Below are positions 23,264 to 33,030 of a stretch of 59,968 bases of DNA, one piece after another. The stretch spans positions 1 to 59,968 of the forward strand of contig CAXKVV010000492.1 in assembly GCA_964058805.1 (NCBI GenBank), read 5' to 3'. The translations under genes and the position numbers were made by a program. Source of the DNA: Schoenoplectus triqueter (lineage: Eukaryota; Streptophyta; Magnoliopsida; Poales; Cyperaceae). How positions within the stretch are numbered: position 1 is the stretch's first letter; each line of letters opens with the position of its first letter. The notes under the pieces were generated by a model. That model did not search any database. It saw only the letters and a list, made by a program, of their open reading frames with translations, and was not told the DNA's origin.

Positions 23264-23432
23264 TCTTTTTCCCCGAAACGATTCAATTGTAAAATTATGA
23301 TAAGAACATATAGGTGGAGATTAAGAAATAAAAGAACAACAAGAACTGGATGTGGTGTATGTTTGGGAAGTGGAAACTGGATGCGAGTTGAGCGTTTACA
23401 AGTGATATTTTCACAACCTAGATACCCAATGA
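23264..23432. other. Short intergenic / 3' UTR of the downstream minus-strand gene
   Basis: 169 bases between the Copia 3' LTR and the stop codon of the unknown-function gene. The 3' UTR of that gene probably runs into the LTR. Confidence 0.5.
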
Positions 23433-25179
23433 TTATTCTACAGTTAGATGCACTAACTCTCTAATCTCTAAAAATCTAGTCTCGCTGTAGTGAGTCCTTC
23501 GCTTGTTTGGCCAATATGTCAACCAAATCTTCCCTTTTATCTCCCACTCCAAAGTCTTTCCTACAGCTGTTGTACCTACTTTCCAACAAACGTTGTCTCC
23601 GTACTCATCTTCGGCAAATATGACTCCACCTTCCCTCGTGAACGGCCGGTGTGCTCTGTTGTACCTGTTGCGGAACCATGATTTTGGCCGGCAGAATGCA
23701 AATTTCGGTGGCTTCGATGAAAACACCTCTCTCCCGTTTACACTGTCATGCAGAATCCAGTTGAGAATTGCACTGTCACCATAAACCGACTGTTCAAATT
23801 TCCAAGGCTTTAAGCTTAATACTATGGTTTCAGATGATGATATGGATAACCCCATAGATCTTGGGGGCTCAAAGGAGCTTTCAATTGTTTTCTGCATGCC
23901 GACCTCATGGACAGGATTGTCTGAGGATTTGCTCACTGTGACTGAGAGTATGTCAGATTGGAGCAGTGGAGTGAGTTGCAAGCAAATCCGGGATGGAAAG
24001 TGCTTTTCATCAGAGCCATAACCTTGCTTTTCCATCAAGGTTTCAGACACCAACCTCATCAGATTGCACCTAAAAAAGAGATACATGTGTGAGGTTGAGA
24101 TCAATCAAGTATTTTCTAAGGAATTACTTGGCAGGTTTTTGATTAAATATAAATTGAAGACGGTTGTTATACAATATTAGTTGGGGATGAAAGCAAAGTA
24201 CCATTAATTGCAGCGTAAATGAATTTAAAATATTCAAGTTCACAATAGTTCATGAGTTCAGATTCTTAAAGCATTTGAGACTTATTGCTACAGAGGTCAA
24301 AAAAGTGATTTACTAATAGTTCTGTACCAACCTTATGTTATCCACATTTACGCTTATATCAATCCAATCCTTCTTGAAGTTCAATTTGTACCGAAATTGA
24401 ATTACACCCTCAAATTGTTGGTAGTTGAGAGAAAATTGCAGCCTTGAATCCTTTGTGCTAATGCTAGGACCTTCTGTGGCCATTGCAATCATAGGATGAT
24501 ACAATTGAACTTTCCACAGCGCACTTGCTGAAATAGAATAGGAGAACAAAGGAGAAGGTATCATCAACTCATCATTGCCCGAAGCCTTCAATTCAACTAT
24601 CCAATTTGTAAATCCTAGGTTTAAGGACCTCATCCATTGCTCCTCAACGTTTGATCCTAACACCTGCATGAGTTGCTTTGATGCTTCCCTCATTTCCGTA
24701 GTCGCCAAGCGAACCCTAATTGTTTCCACAAAATCACGCCTAAGATACTGTGGGGCTTCATATACACAAGCTAGGAAAGCGAGAGTGAGAAATGCAATGT
24801 TAAATGCATCTCTTAGATTCTTGCATGCATCCAAAGCAATTCTTCTGCAGATTTTATATTTGTTATGGTGCCCATACTTGAGCACGGCAGATACTATGTT
24901 CAAGAAAAAATTCTTCAAGATCTCTTCATCAATTCGATGGCTGTTCAATATGAATGAATTGGAGGTCCAAAGTGATTTTGGCACCTGCCCAGTTGAAATG
25001 ATGGAGAAAGAGAGGTTGGATGGTAGGTTTAATTTGTGAGGTTTGTTCATCTCGAGGATTAGTGAATGGTTTCCTTCTTGAGAGATGCATACATGGAGAC
25101 CAAGAGCATTTGCACTCCATTGGTGGCTTGGTGGGAGACCTGTAATCCATTCCCATATGTGAGGTGTAGAAGTAGCCAT
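23433..25179 (-). CDS. Conserved plant protein of unknown function, two exons (494 aa)
   Basis: Exon 1 is 24332-25179 and exon 2 is 23433-24069, joined in phase by a GT donor (AAG/GTTGGT) and an AG acceptor after a T-rich tract. The product is 494 residues. It opens MATSTPHIWEWITGLPPSHQ and contains NLRDAFNIAFLTLAFLACVY (possible membrane-embedded or buried helix) and a well-preserved block NVEEQWMRSLNLGFTNWIVE. The second half has FPSRICLQLTPLLQ, SLKPWKFEQSVYGDSAILNW and GRVFSSKPPKF-like segments, then W/Y-rich WLTYWPNKRRTHYSETRFLE. I recall close homologues across land plants only as uncharacterised proteins, so no function is assigned. No signal peptide or catalytic motif is evident. A single clean intron and intact frame argue it is functional. 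Confidence 0.85.
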
Positions 25180-25965
25180 TTGTAATGAGGTTCATACCTT
25201 TTATGCACATTGATGTATATATACACTAATTATCTAGATAATGTTAGTAGAGAATAAAGGAAGTTGGGATCAATTAGAAGAGTGTAATTTCTAAATACTG
25301 CAAAATCTTTTGGCGTGAATGAATCATGTAAATGTTAATGTGTTATGCATGGCAATTGGCAAGCACTTGGTCTATCATAGTCTACTAAGTGTTGATGTTT
25401 GTTTTATGCTTTGCTACTTTTGAGGAAAAAATGATTACACACTAAATGCAAGTGATGTGATATCCTCCATTTTCATTTCTTGACTGTCGCTTTCTTCTTC
25501 CTCAACCTTGCCTTCCTATTGCAATTGCACGTTTCAAAATACAACCAAAAACGCAAAAAGATATAATCTGAAATTTGAGGTAGATTTTCGGTAGAAGTTA
25601 CCATCTTTGGAGCTAGCTCTTGCAAGTGCGGAATAGAAGTTCTTTTAGAACTGTACCAGTACCAACAAGTCTACTTATTTCAACCATCATTCTTTTGGCG
25701 TAGGTACCATACCACTCATTCTTATGACGAAATGTTGCCTCTTTTAGAGTCATTTACCACAGCAAACCTTTTAGCTAAGTAAAAAAGTGATAATTTCCCG
25801 ATACAATAAAAAGTAACTGAGAATAACATATCAATAACAAAAAATAAAAGACACATGTTATGTTTTGGCTCACTTCGGCAACTCATCGCCGTGCAGTGCA
25901 TAACTTAATGATTGGGCGTGAATTACTATTAAACCTTGATTTGGAGAAAACCATCCTCATTTACT

Positions 25966-26165
25966 GGTAAAGATAATATTTTCCATTGGTTTAGTGGTAA
26001 AGATAATATTTTCCATTGGTTAAGTGATAAAGATAATATTTTCCATTGATTTAGTGATAAAGATAATATTTTCCATTGGTTTAGCGGTAAAGATAATATT
26101 TTCCATTGGTTTAGCGGTAAATATAATATTTTCTATTGGTTTAGTGATAAAGATAATACTTTCTG
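25966..26165. repeat. 30-bp minisatellite, about 7 copies
   Basis: The unit GGTTTAGYGRTAAAGATAAT followed by ATTTTCCATT repeats at exactly 30-bp spacing (ends at 25980, 26010, 26040, 26070, 26100, 26130, 26160) with few substitutions and no indels. It is noncoding. Confidence 0.92.
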
Positions 26166-26509
26166 TGTGGGGGTCATAAGTTTAAAATTCAGATGAAGAT
26201 TTTTTTATGAACATATAAAAATTGGATAGTTTAGATTCTCATCTTTACTTAAAAAATAATAATAAGCTTCATTTGGACAACAATAACAGCACGTATTATA
26301 CTGGCTGATGCGAGTTCACGCATTTTAGGTGAGTATAAGTTGAAAACAAAATGGAAATATATTTACAGATAGAAAAAATAAACAAATGATTATAAATTAA
26401 AAAAAATGAAGGAAGGAAAGAAAGAATAAACAAGAACCACCGACTAGTTTTCTATTGATGCAAGGCATATCCTCTAAATACTGTAGTAATGCCTCAATCA
26501 GCACCTTCT

Positions 26510-26510
<1 letters not shown>

Positions 26511-26546
<36 letters not shown>
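26511..26546. repeat. CT dinucleotide microsatellite
   Basis: An uninterrupted CT run of about 17 units. It lies downstream of the PPR gene's 3' end. Confidence 0.9.
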
Positions 26547-26548
<2 letters not shown>

Positions 26549-27239
26549 CCTGGATACATACAGCAATAAGCATTTGTTACACCTCAAATAATTGTAAAAG
26601 AAGAACAAAAAGCGGCTTGCTTTAGTCCAATTTAATTAGTTTTTTATCAATATGTCTACATCTACTTTCTTTTGTCTTTCTTAAATGCCCAATGGAGGCC
26701 ACACAGCACCACAGCTAAATATATTTTCCTGGAATGGCTGTTCATACAATGGAGGTGAACCAGACTAATGTAAAGCCGGAATATCAATCTACCGGTATGG
26801 ATTGGCTGGTACAGTTGCAATTAGCTTTGGTCTACAAGCTAATTATAAGTGCACCCTTAGGTAATTTTCTGACAAATTTGTTAATTTTGTGCAATAATGC
26901 CAAGAAAATCAAAAGAATCTAAACAAAGAAAAAAAGAAATACATTACCAACCTTAAAATAATGCCAACAATGGTTGAGCTGTTAACACTCATTTTTTTAT
27001 CATGCAGTCTCATCATCAGCATAAATAAGCAAAGAACAGCTTGACTCGGACCTGGATCTATAGATTTGCATCCACCTGAGCAGATATGGATCACCAAAAA
27101 AAAAAATAAACCAATAGCTCAGTGCTGCATTTCCTGATATTTCTCACAGATCAAGTTTTTTGAATTTGTTTATGGATCAAATCTGATATGGCTTAAACCA
27201 AATTTCAACCACATCAGCATAAGATTGTATGTTTTATGG

Positions 27240-29630
27240 TTAAGGGCCAAAACTCTGATTACTAAGGCCTTCTTGTTCAGTGGATGAGACCTGCTGCCAA
27301 GGTTTAGTAATTCCATGAACCAAAGTTGTATAAGAGACCTCATCCAACAGCAACCCTCTGTCAGACATTTCCTCAAGCACCTTATCGACGTCCCCCAAAA
27401 TGCCGTTTTCACAAAAACCTAACATCAAGCTGTTATATGTAACATTATCTGCCACCACGCCACTCTTTAGCATCTCACTAAAAATTACATTTGCCACTTT
27501 ATTATTTCCAATTTTAGAATAACCATGAATTAGAACAGTGTAAGTGAGCTTATTTGGAGCAATCCCATTTGCACACATTTCATCAAACAGTTTACGGGCT
27601 TCATCCATCTGCCCCATTTTACAATGCCCCGTGATAATGGTAGTATAACTCACCACATCTGGCTCTAACCCATTCTCTCTCATATCTTTTAAAATACACC
27701 TAGCCTCTTCCACACGGCCCACAATGCAAAACCCATTCATGAGAGTGCAATAAGTCACTTTGGTAGGTGCAATTTCTTTACACTTCATATCATTAAATAA
27801 TTCTGTAGCCTTCCAGACATTACCTTCCCTGCAATATCCTCCAATAAGTATATTGTATATAATATTGTTTGGTTTCAGCCCCAAATCAATCAACTCTTGC
27901 AAATAAATCATAGCCTGCTTTATATCCTTCAGTTTGCAATAACCATGTATGATTGTACCAAATGGCACAATATCCAAAGGTAATCCTGAGGCTTTCATCT
28001 CATTAAAAGCCTGTAGAGCCGCCTCCATCAGACCCAAATTGCAGAAGCCAAAAATCAGAGAATTATAGGTGTATTTGTCTGGTTTAAACCCTTGTTTAAT
28101 CATGTCATCACGAAGTTGCATCCCTTGATCCACTTTACCCTTTCTACAATAGCCTTCTATCAGAATGTTATATGTCACCTCATCCAAAACCAAATTTTGG
28201 TCTATCATGACTCTTAAGATAGCAACTGCCTCCTTCATGTCTCCCACTTTACAAAGACCGTGAATCAATGCATTAGAGGTCTCAACATTAACCCCGAAAC
28301 CTCTCTCCAGTAAACTAAACCACACTGTGTTTGCCTCCTCCCACATCCCCTTTGTACAAAGTGTCCTCACAAAAGTAGTCATGAGAGAGTCGTTTGGCTT
28401 CAACCGCCTAGATGTCATTTCTTTAAATAGTCTTAAAGCTGAGTCCAACCTAGAAACCCTTGTAACAAGCCAAAAGATCATTGTATTAAATAAACCAACA
28501 TGTATTGTCATTCTCTTTGATAGCATCACCTCGAAAAGTCGTTCAGCTTGTTTGAAATCTCCTTCGTTGCACAATCCCTTAACTATAGAATTGTATGTAA
28601 TTGCATTCGGTGTCATTTTCTTAGAAGACATTTCATCGACTAACTCCAGTGCGAACCTGCAATTACCAGCTCTGCAATGCCATCCAATTAAAGTGTTATA
28701 TACAACCTCATTTGGTGCAATGCCCATATCTTGCATTTCCTTCAAAAGGACATCTACACCCTGAAACCTATTAACCTTAACCAAACCATTGATTAAGGTC
28801 CCATAAGTAACTACAGTAGGTTTTAATTTTTTCTTAATCATCTCCTCCTTGTAGCTGAATGCATTGTCAATCCTCCCTGTCTTGCATAGGCCATTTATAA
28901 GCACATTGTAAGCAATAACAGGTGGTTGAACACCAGCCTTTTCCATTTCCAAGAGAATTGCAATTGCCTCCTCGACCTTTCCCGTCTTACACCTCAACCG
29001 AATCAATGGCATGTAAGAATAGGAGTCTGGCGCAACCCACTTTCGCATTTCATCGAGCACCTCACGTGCAGCAGCAAAATCACCACCTTGTGCAATGCAA
29101 TCAAGAAGAACGTTACAGGTTGTGACAGTCGGGCATAGCCCACGAGAGAGGAATATTTTAAAAGCCTCCCGAGGGAGGTCTGATCGTGAATTCCTAAAAA
29201 TTCCACAACAGACATGGATTAACGTGTCAACGGCAGGTGAAGAAAGGGAACTCTCAGCAGGAACCGTATAGGCCACGGCATGGACCAGTTCTAGGGAGGA
29301 GAAAGGAGGGGAGTTGGAGGGGTCGAGGAGGCGCACGAGGAGGAGCCTGGCAGAATGGGTACGGTTGCACTGGAGGAGGGAATGGAGGAGCAAGGCATAG
29401 GGTCTAGGGTTGGGGTCAGGATTGGCGGTTTGGCTCTTGAAAAAGAGGGAGGAGACGATGGAGTCCAGGCGGCGAGATGGGAGGTGGGATGCGGAGGAGG
29501 GATCGGAGAGGAGAGCGGAGATGTCTTTGGAGGAGGAGGAGGAGGAGGAGGAGAGGGATCGGAGAACGGAGTAGGAGGAGGGATCGCGGCGGTGGAAGTA
29601 AAGAAGAGGCGATGGTGGTCGTGGCCTCAT
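27240..29630 (-). CDS. P-class pentatricopeptide repeat protein, At4g19440-like (796 aa, intronless)
   Basis: The protein starts with an organelle-type leader rich in R, S and P (residues 1-35) containing a polyserine run. A leucine-rich linker follows, then about 17 consecutive 35-residue PPR motifs of the P type (typical unit PDVVSYTTIITGHCKMGQMD...) from roughly residue 165 to 765, with a partial 18th at the end. PPR tracts bind single-stranded RNA, one base per repeat, to guide organelle RNA processing, splicing or stability. There is no E or DYW tail, so editing is unlikely. Repeat order and wording (TTCNVLL, GKVEEAI, TSNALIHGLCKVG) resemble Arabidopsis At4g19440. The single exon is usual for the family. 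The ATG at 29630 is the first in frame and lies in a GC-rich 5' end. Confidence 0.92.
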   Translation of the reverse strand: MRPRPPSPLLYFHRRDPSSYSVLRSLSSSSSSSSKDISALLSDPSSASHLPSRRLDSIVSSLFFKSQTANPDPNPRPYALLLHSLLQCNRTHSARLLLVRLLDPSNSPPFSSLELVHAVAYTVPAESSLSSPAVDTLIHVCCGIFRNSRSDLPREAFKIFLSRGLCPTVTTCNVLLDCIAQGGDFAAAREVLDEMRKWVAPDSYSYMPLIRLRCKTGKVEEAIAILLEMEKAGVQPPVIAYNVLINGLCKTGRIDNAFSYKEEMIKKKLKPTVVTYGTLINGLVKVNRFQGVDVLLKEMQDMGIAPNEVVYNTLIGWHCRAGNCRFALELVDEMSSKKMTPNAITYNSIVKGLCNEGDFKQAERLFEVMLSKRMTIHVGLFNTMIFWLVTRVSRLDSALRLFKEMTSRRLKPNDSLMTTFVRTLCTKGMWEEANTVWFSLLERGFGVNVETSNALIHGLCKVGDMKEAVAILRVMIDQNLVLDEVTYNILIEGYCRKGKVDQGMQLRDDMIKQGFKPDKYTYNSLIFGFCNLGLMEAALQAFNEMKASGLPLDIVPFGTIIHGYCKLKDIKQAMIYLQELIDLGLKPNNIIYNILIGGYCREGNVWKATELFNDMKCKEIAPTKVTYCTLMNGFCIVGRVEEARCILKDMRENGLEPDVVSYTTIITGHCKMGQMDEARKLFDEMCANGIAPNKLTYTVLIHGYSKIGNNKVANVIFSEMLKSGVVADNVTYNSLMLGFCENGILGDVDKVLEEMSDRGLLLDEVSYTTLVHGITKPWQQVSSTEQEGLSNQSFGP

Positions 29631-29755
29631 GGCGGCCTCACCAACGGGGAAGAAGGGGAGAGAGGATGTATCATGTATCAGTAGCGCTGTGCCGCTGGGT
29701 GTTTGGCCCCACTTGTCATGCTCATGTGGTAAAAAACTTCGCCATTGTTTTGTTT

Positions 29756-29775
29756 TTTCGGGGACGTCCCCGAAA
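29756..29775. promoter_or_regulatory. Perfect 20-bp palindrome with ACGT core upstream of the PPR gene
   Basis: TTTCGGGGACGTCCCCGAAA is self-complementary over all 20 bases. Its GACGTC centre is a C-box type bZIP recognition core. It lies 126 bp upstream of the PPR start codon. A regulatory role is inferred from position and symmetry only. Confidence 0.4.
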
Positions 29776-31288
29776 CATGTCCTAATTAGTAATTAATAAT
29801 TAGTCATGTCATGGAGTAAATTATTAGAGATGGCATTGGCATGGCTCTTAAATGCGCAGATATGCTAATTGCTATGTGCTAACAGATTAATTTCGTATCT
29901 TTAATCTGATGTGAATAGTTTGCATTTTCTTTATGTCAAAATTTAACAAAATGCCAAAATTTATATAAGTTCCGTTTTTTTTTTCAAACATCAAAGATAA
30001 AAAATATATATTTGTAGATCATTTTGAAAGTTTCAAAAAAAATAGTAAAAACTGAATTTTGATATTCTACGAGTGTTTGATTTGAAATTCTATCGAAACC
30101 ATTTACGTCCACATCTCGAACATATTGCTATGATTTTTGGGGATTTTATGAAGACAAATGAGATATAAATCGATTAAATCTCACAAAACGTGTCTTAAAT
30201 GCTTTCTCATAGAATTTTCTATGTTTGATTTAAAGCCAGATAAATAATTACAGATAAGACATAATTGGAATTTTTTATTGGTTCGTTGATTTTAAGAACC
30301 CAACTGTCTATGTAAATTAATTTAAAATATTATCACAATCATTAAAATGAGTTCTAAATACTTGTACTCGTAAAAATCTATGTGTAATTAGTGTATTATC
30401 TTTTGCTTTCTTACGAAAATTTTATAAACATGTAAAAAAAATTGAAAATAAAGATAATTCTTACACTCCTTATTTGCATTCAATGTTAGATATAAAAACT
30501 GTTTCAATATACATGTTATAAAATTCAAGTTCGAGACTATATATTTTTGAAATTTTATATTTAATATTAAGTATAAGTAAAGGGAGAAATTATCACTCTT
30601 TTCGAAATATTTTAAGAGTTTTGTAATTTTTCAACGAAAAATGATATATAAAACTGATAAAAAAAAAGTATTATTAGAAATTAGAATCACTAAGTCTAAA
30701 TGTGTTTTGAATGATTTCTCAAAGAATTTTATGCACAATAAAGGTCTTATTTGTTCTTTATAGGCTGCACAAATTTATGGACACATAGAACTTATAATCA
30801 AAATATTTTTGTCAGTTTTGGTAATTTTATAATCACAAATGAGATGTAAATTGTTTAAAAACGTTATCGAAACTATTATAATTTGTACGTATTAATTGCT
30901 CTTGGGTAGAATTTTCATATATAATAAGTGTCCAATTTGTTTGGTTTAGATCGGATATATTTATAAACATTTCGAAGACATAATTGGAAATTTTTACGTG
31001 TGGTTTGAATAGAGTGGGTCAAGGGTCATTATTATTTTATTATTTTCTAAATCCAATCCAAATTACCAAATAAAATAATTAAAAATACTTAAAAATTCTT
31101 AAAAATATAAAATATCCAATGAGATTTTAACATAAAATAAATTTTATTGAGCAGTATAAATTGATGGAAATTTGGGATGATAAAATATACATTTTAGTTA
31201 AGCTGATAAAGATTTTTTTTTTAGCTTAATTAAGAACATGCTAATTTACTCTTAGAAATTCGAAAGCTCTGTACGTCGGAAGCAAATT
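29776..31288. other. AT-rich intergenic DNA with diverged internal repeats and a MITE relic
   Basis: Between about 30150 and 30990, three diverged segments recur that share motifs such as TCTCAWAGAATTTT, TGTCTTAAATG/GTGTTTTGAATG and GACATAATTGGAAWTTTT. They may be an old mobile element. From about 31100 to 31255 a right-arm relic of MITE family A is visible (TTTATTGAGCAGTA ... TTAAGAACATGCTAATTTAC). No gene is supported. Confidence 0.5.
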
Positions 31289-31533
31289 CGCTATTATTTT
31301 TATCCAATATTAAAACCCTCCTTTTAAATCTAAAAAGAATATAAAAAAGTCTGAAAAATAGAAAAAGCTTATAGATATATATTTTTTACTTGTAGATTGA
31401 TAATCCGTCAAATTTCATGTAATTTTATTAACATTTGATAGTCTATCAAAAATTATTAAATTAGAATTATTGTAAACATTAATGAAAAGCCATTATTAAT
31501 CTATAAATAAAGAAATATTTTTTTATTTTTCAG

Positions 31534-31572
<39 letters not shown>

Positions 31573-31609
31573 TAAAAGGAGGGTTATGTTATTGGACAAA
31601 AATAATAGC
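31289..31609. mobile_element. Foldback MITE, family B-related, interrupted by the Athila element
   Basis: The left arm CGCTATTATTTTTATCCAAT continues to AACCCTCCTTTTAAAT. It is the inverse of ATTTAAAAGGAGGGTT running to TTGGACAAAAATAATAGC at the right. The last base of the right arm is displaced to 39729 by the LTR element inserted there. The centre shares AGATTGAT, CAAATTTCAT and TTTGATAGTCTATCAAA with the MITE at 20457-20829. A TA microsatellite (31541-31568) lies inside. Confidence 0.75.
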
Positions 31610-33013
31610 TGATGTGGTTTCTACACAAAAGTAATAAATCCCTAGTTATTACTCGGTTCGGTTGCAAGTGTACAACCTAGTCGAGCAGTACTTAAGGTTC
31701 GTCTCCACAGGGACAATTCGAAATATAAAATCTGACCTAACAATCTAATTTAGTAAAAGAATGAATAAATGAATTGGTTTGTTTGTTCATAAGGTTCGTT
31801 TGAGGTAATTAAACTAAAGTCTTAAGGTAAAATCTGGGTTTTTGACAGATACGAGAAATTAGGGTTCATAGGGGTTAATATCCACTAATGACATGATTAA
31901 TTGATTATCGAATTTATTCTTTTAATTATGAAGGCACAGTTTGAAATGTTGGTACAAAGGGATATCTCTATGTTTATACCATCCTTAAATTACAATACCT
32001 GTTACCTCTCGGTATGGTTATCCTAATCTAAGGTCATTAAGTTCTACTGTCCTAATTAATCTAGAAAACCGTTCGTCACCTCTCGGTACTTGGTACAATT
32101 CCCTAAACAATTAGGTCAAGCCCGTATAGGACGTGCGTCACCTCTCGGTACTTAGCCTATCTAATACCCTATTCTTTATGGTCAGGACTAAATATTCAAC
32201 CTCTCGATTGAAAATACTGAATCCTAGGGTTTCATGTGATTTCGATTAAGTCTTCACATTCAATTGAAATAAAGAATAGATCATAAAATAAACAAGAACA
32301 TATGTGGTAAAAATATCAACTAATCATGCCAAGAGTTTCAATTACATCCCTAATCTACCCTAGAAGAATCCTTAGCCGATCATGGCTAAGGCACAAATGA
32401 AATTCAGAAATTAAAAGAGTTCAAAAGCATAGAAAATAATGAAACCAGTTGATCAATCCAATCTCTTCTTCTCTACTCTTTTCTCTCCTTTTCTCCTTTC
32501 TATTCTTCTTCTCCTCTCTCCAAAACTCTCAAAGAAACTGAAAAACTCCTCTCAGATCTGTCCTAGGGCGGTTATCCCTCTTTGGAGGCGTTCTCCTCTC
32601 TTTAAAATTGAATCTGGAGCCTTCTGGGGCGAAGGGATGCTTTCAGGGGCGAAACAGAATCGCTCTTTACGGCCCGAAAAGAAAAGATTTTGACCCAAAA
32701 AGTTCACGCGATTTCTTGACAGAGAGCTCTTTTCGACCCGAAAAGATAACTTTTTGGGTCAAAAGGTTCATGCAGTTTTTCTCCAGCAAGATCTTCGTTG
32801 TTCTAGTTGCGCCTAGCTTACTCCATGTTCATCCAAATATTCCCAAAATGCTCCAAAAGTCCTGAAATCAAAGAAACCATGGCAGTATCTCGAACTTTGT
32901 GCAATATCCAAACTAAATCAACTAATTGAACTAAAATATGCATAAAAAGGGTAAAATGGTATAGTTTTAGATACCAAATCCTATCAGAATATATATATGA
33001 TTTTGACTTATCA
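31610..33013 (-). repeat. 3' LTR of the Athila-like element
   Basis: It is 1,404 bp; the outer end is TGATGTGG and the inner end ACTTATCA. It contains several CCCGAAAA...TTTTTGACCCAAAA-type paired motifs near 32670-32765. On this flank it abuts the split MITE. Confidence 0.92.
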
Positions 33014-33030
33014 AACTCCCCCAAGCTTAA
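33014..33030 (-). other. Polypurine tract of the Athila-like element
   Basis: On the minus strand TTTAAGCTTGGGGGAGTT ends directly at the 3' LTR. This is the plus-strand primer position. A near copy lies about 1.06 kb away at 34074-34089. Confidence 0.8.

Larger units (their letters stand above)
25180..27239. other. Intergenic region between two minus-strand genes
   Basis: It holds the promoter of the unknown-function gene (near 25180-25500) and the 3' UTR of the PPR gene (below 27239). It also has a 30-bp minisatellite and a CT microsatellite, listed separately. Other sequence is AT-rich and no gene is supported. Confidence 0.6.

Noticed and set aside
25966..26165. Regular 30-bp repeats resembling a CRISPR array
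   Set aside because: Units are contiguous with no spacers and the genome is a plant; it is a minisatellite.
29355..29785. Plus-strand glycine/arginine-rich frames opposite the PPR start
   Set aside because: They are complements of the polyserine and GC-rich N-terminal coding sequence of the PPR gene.
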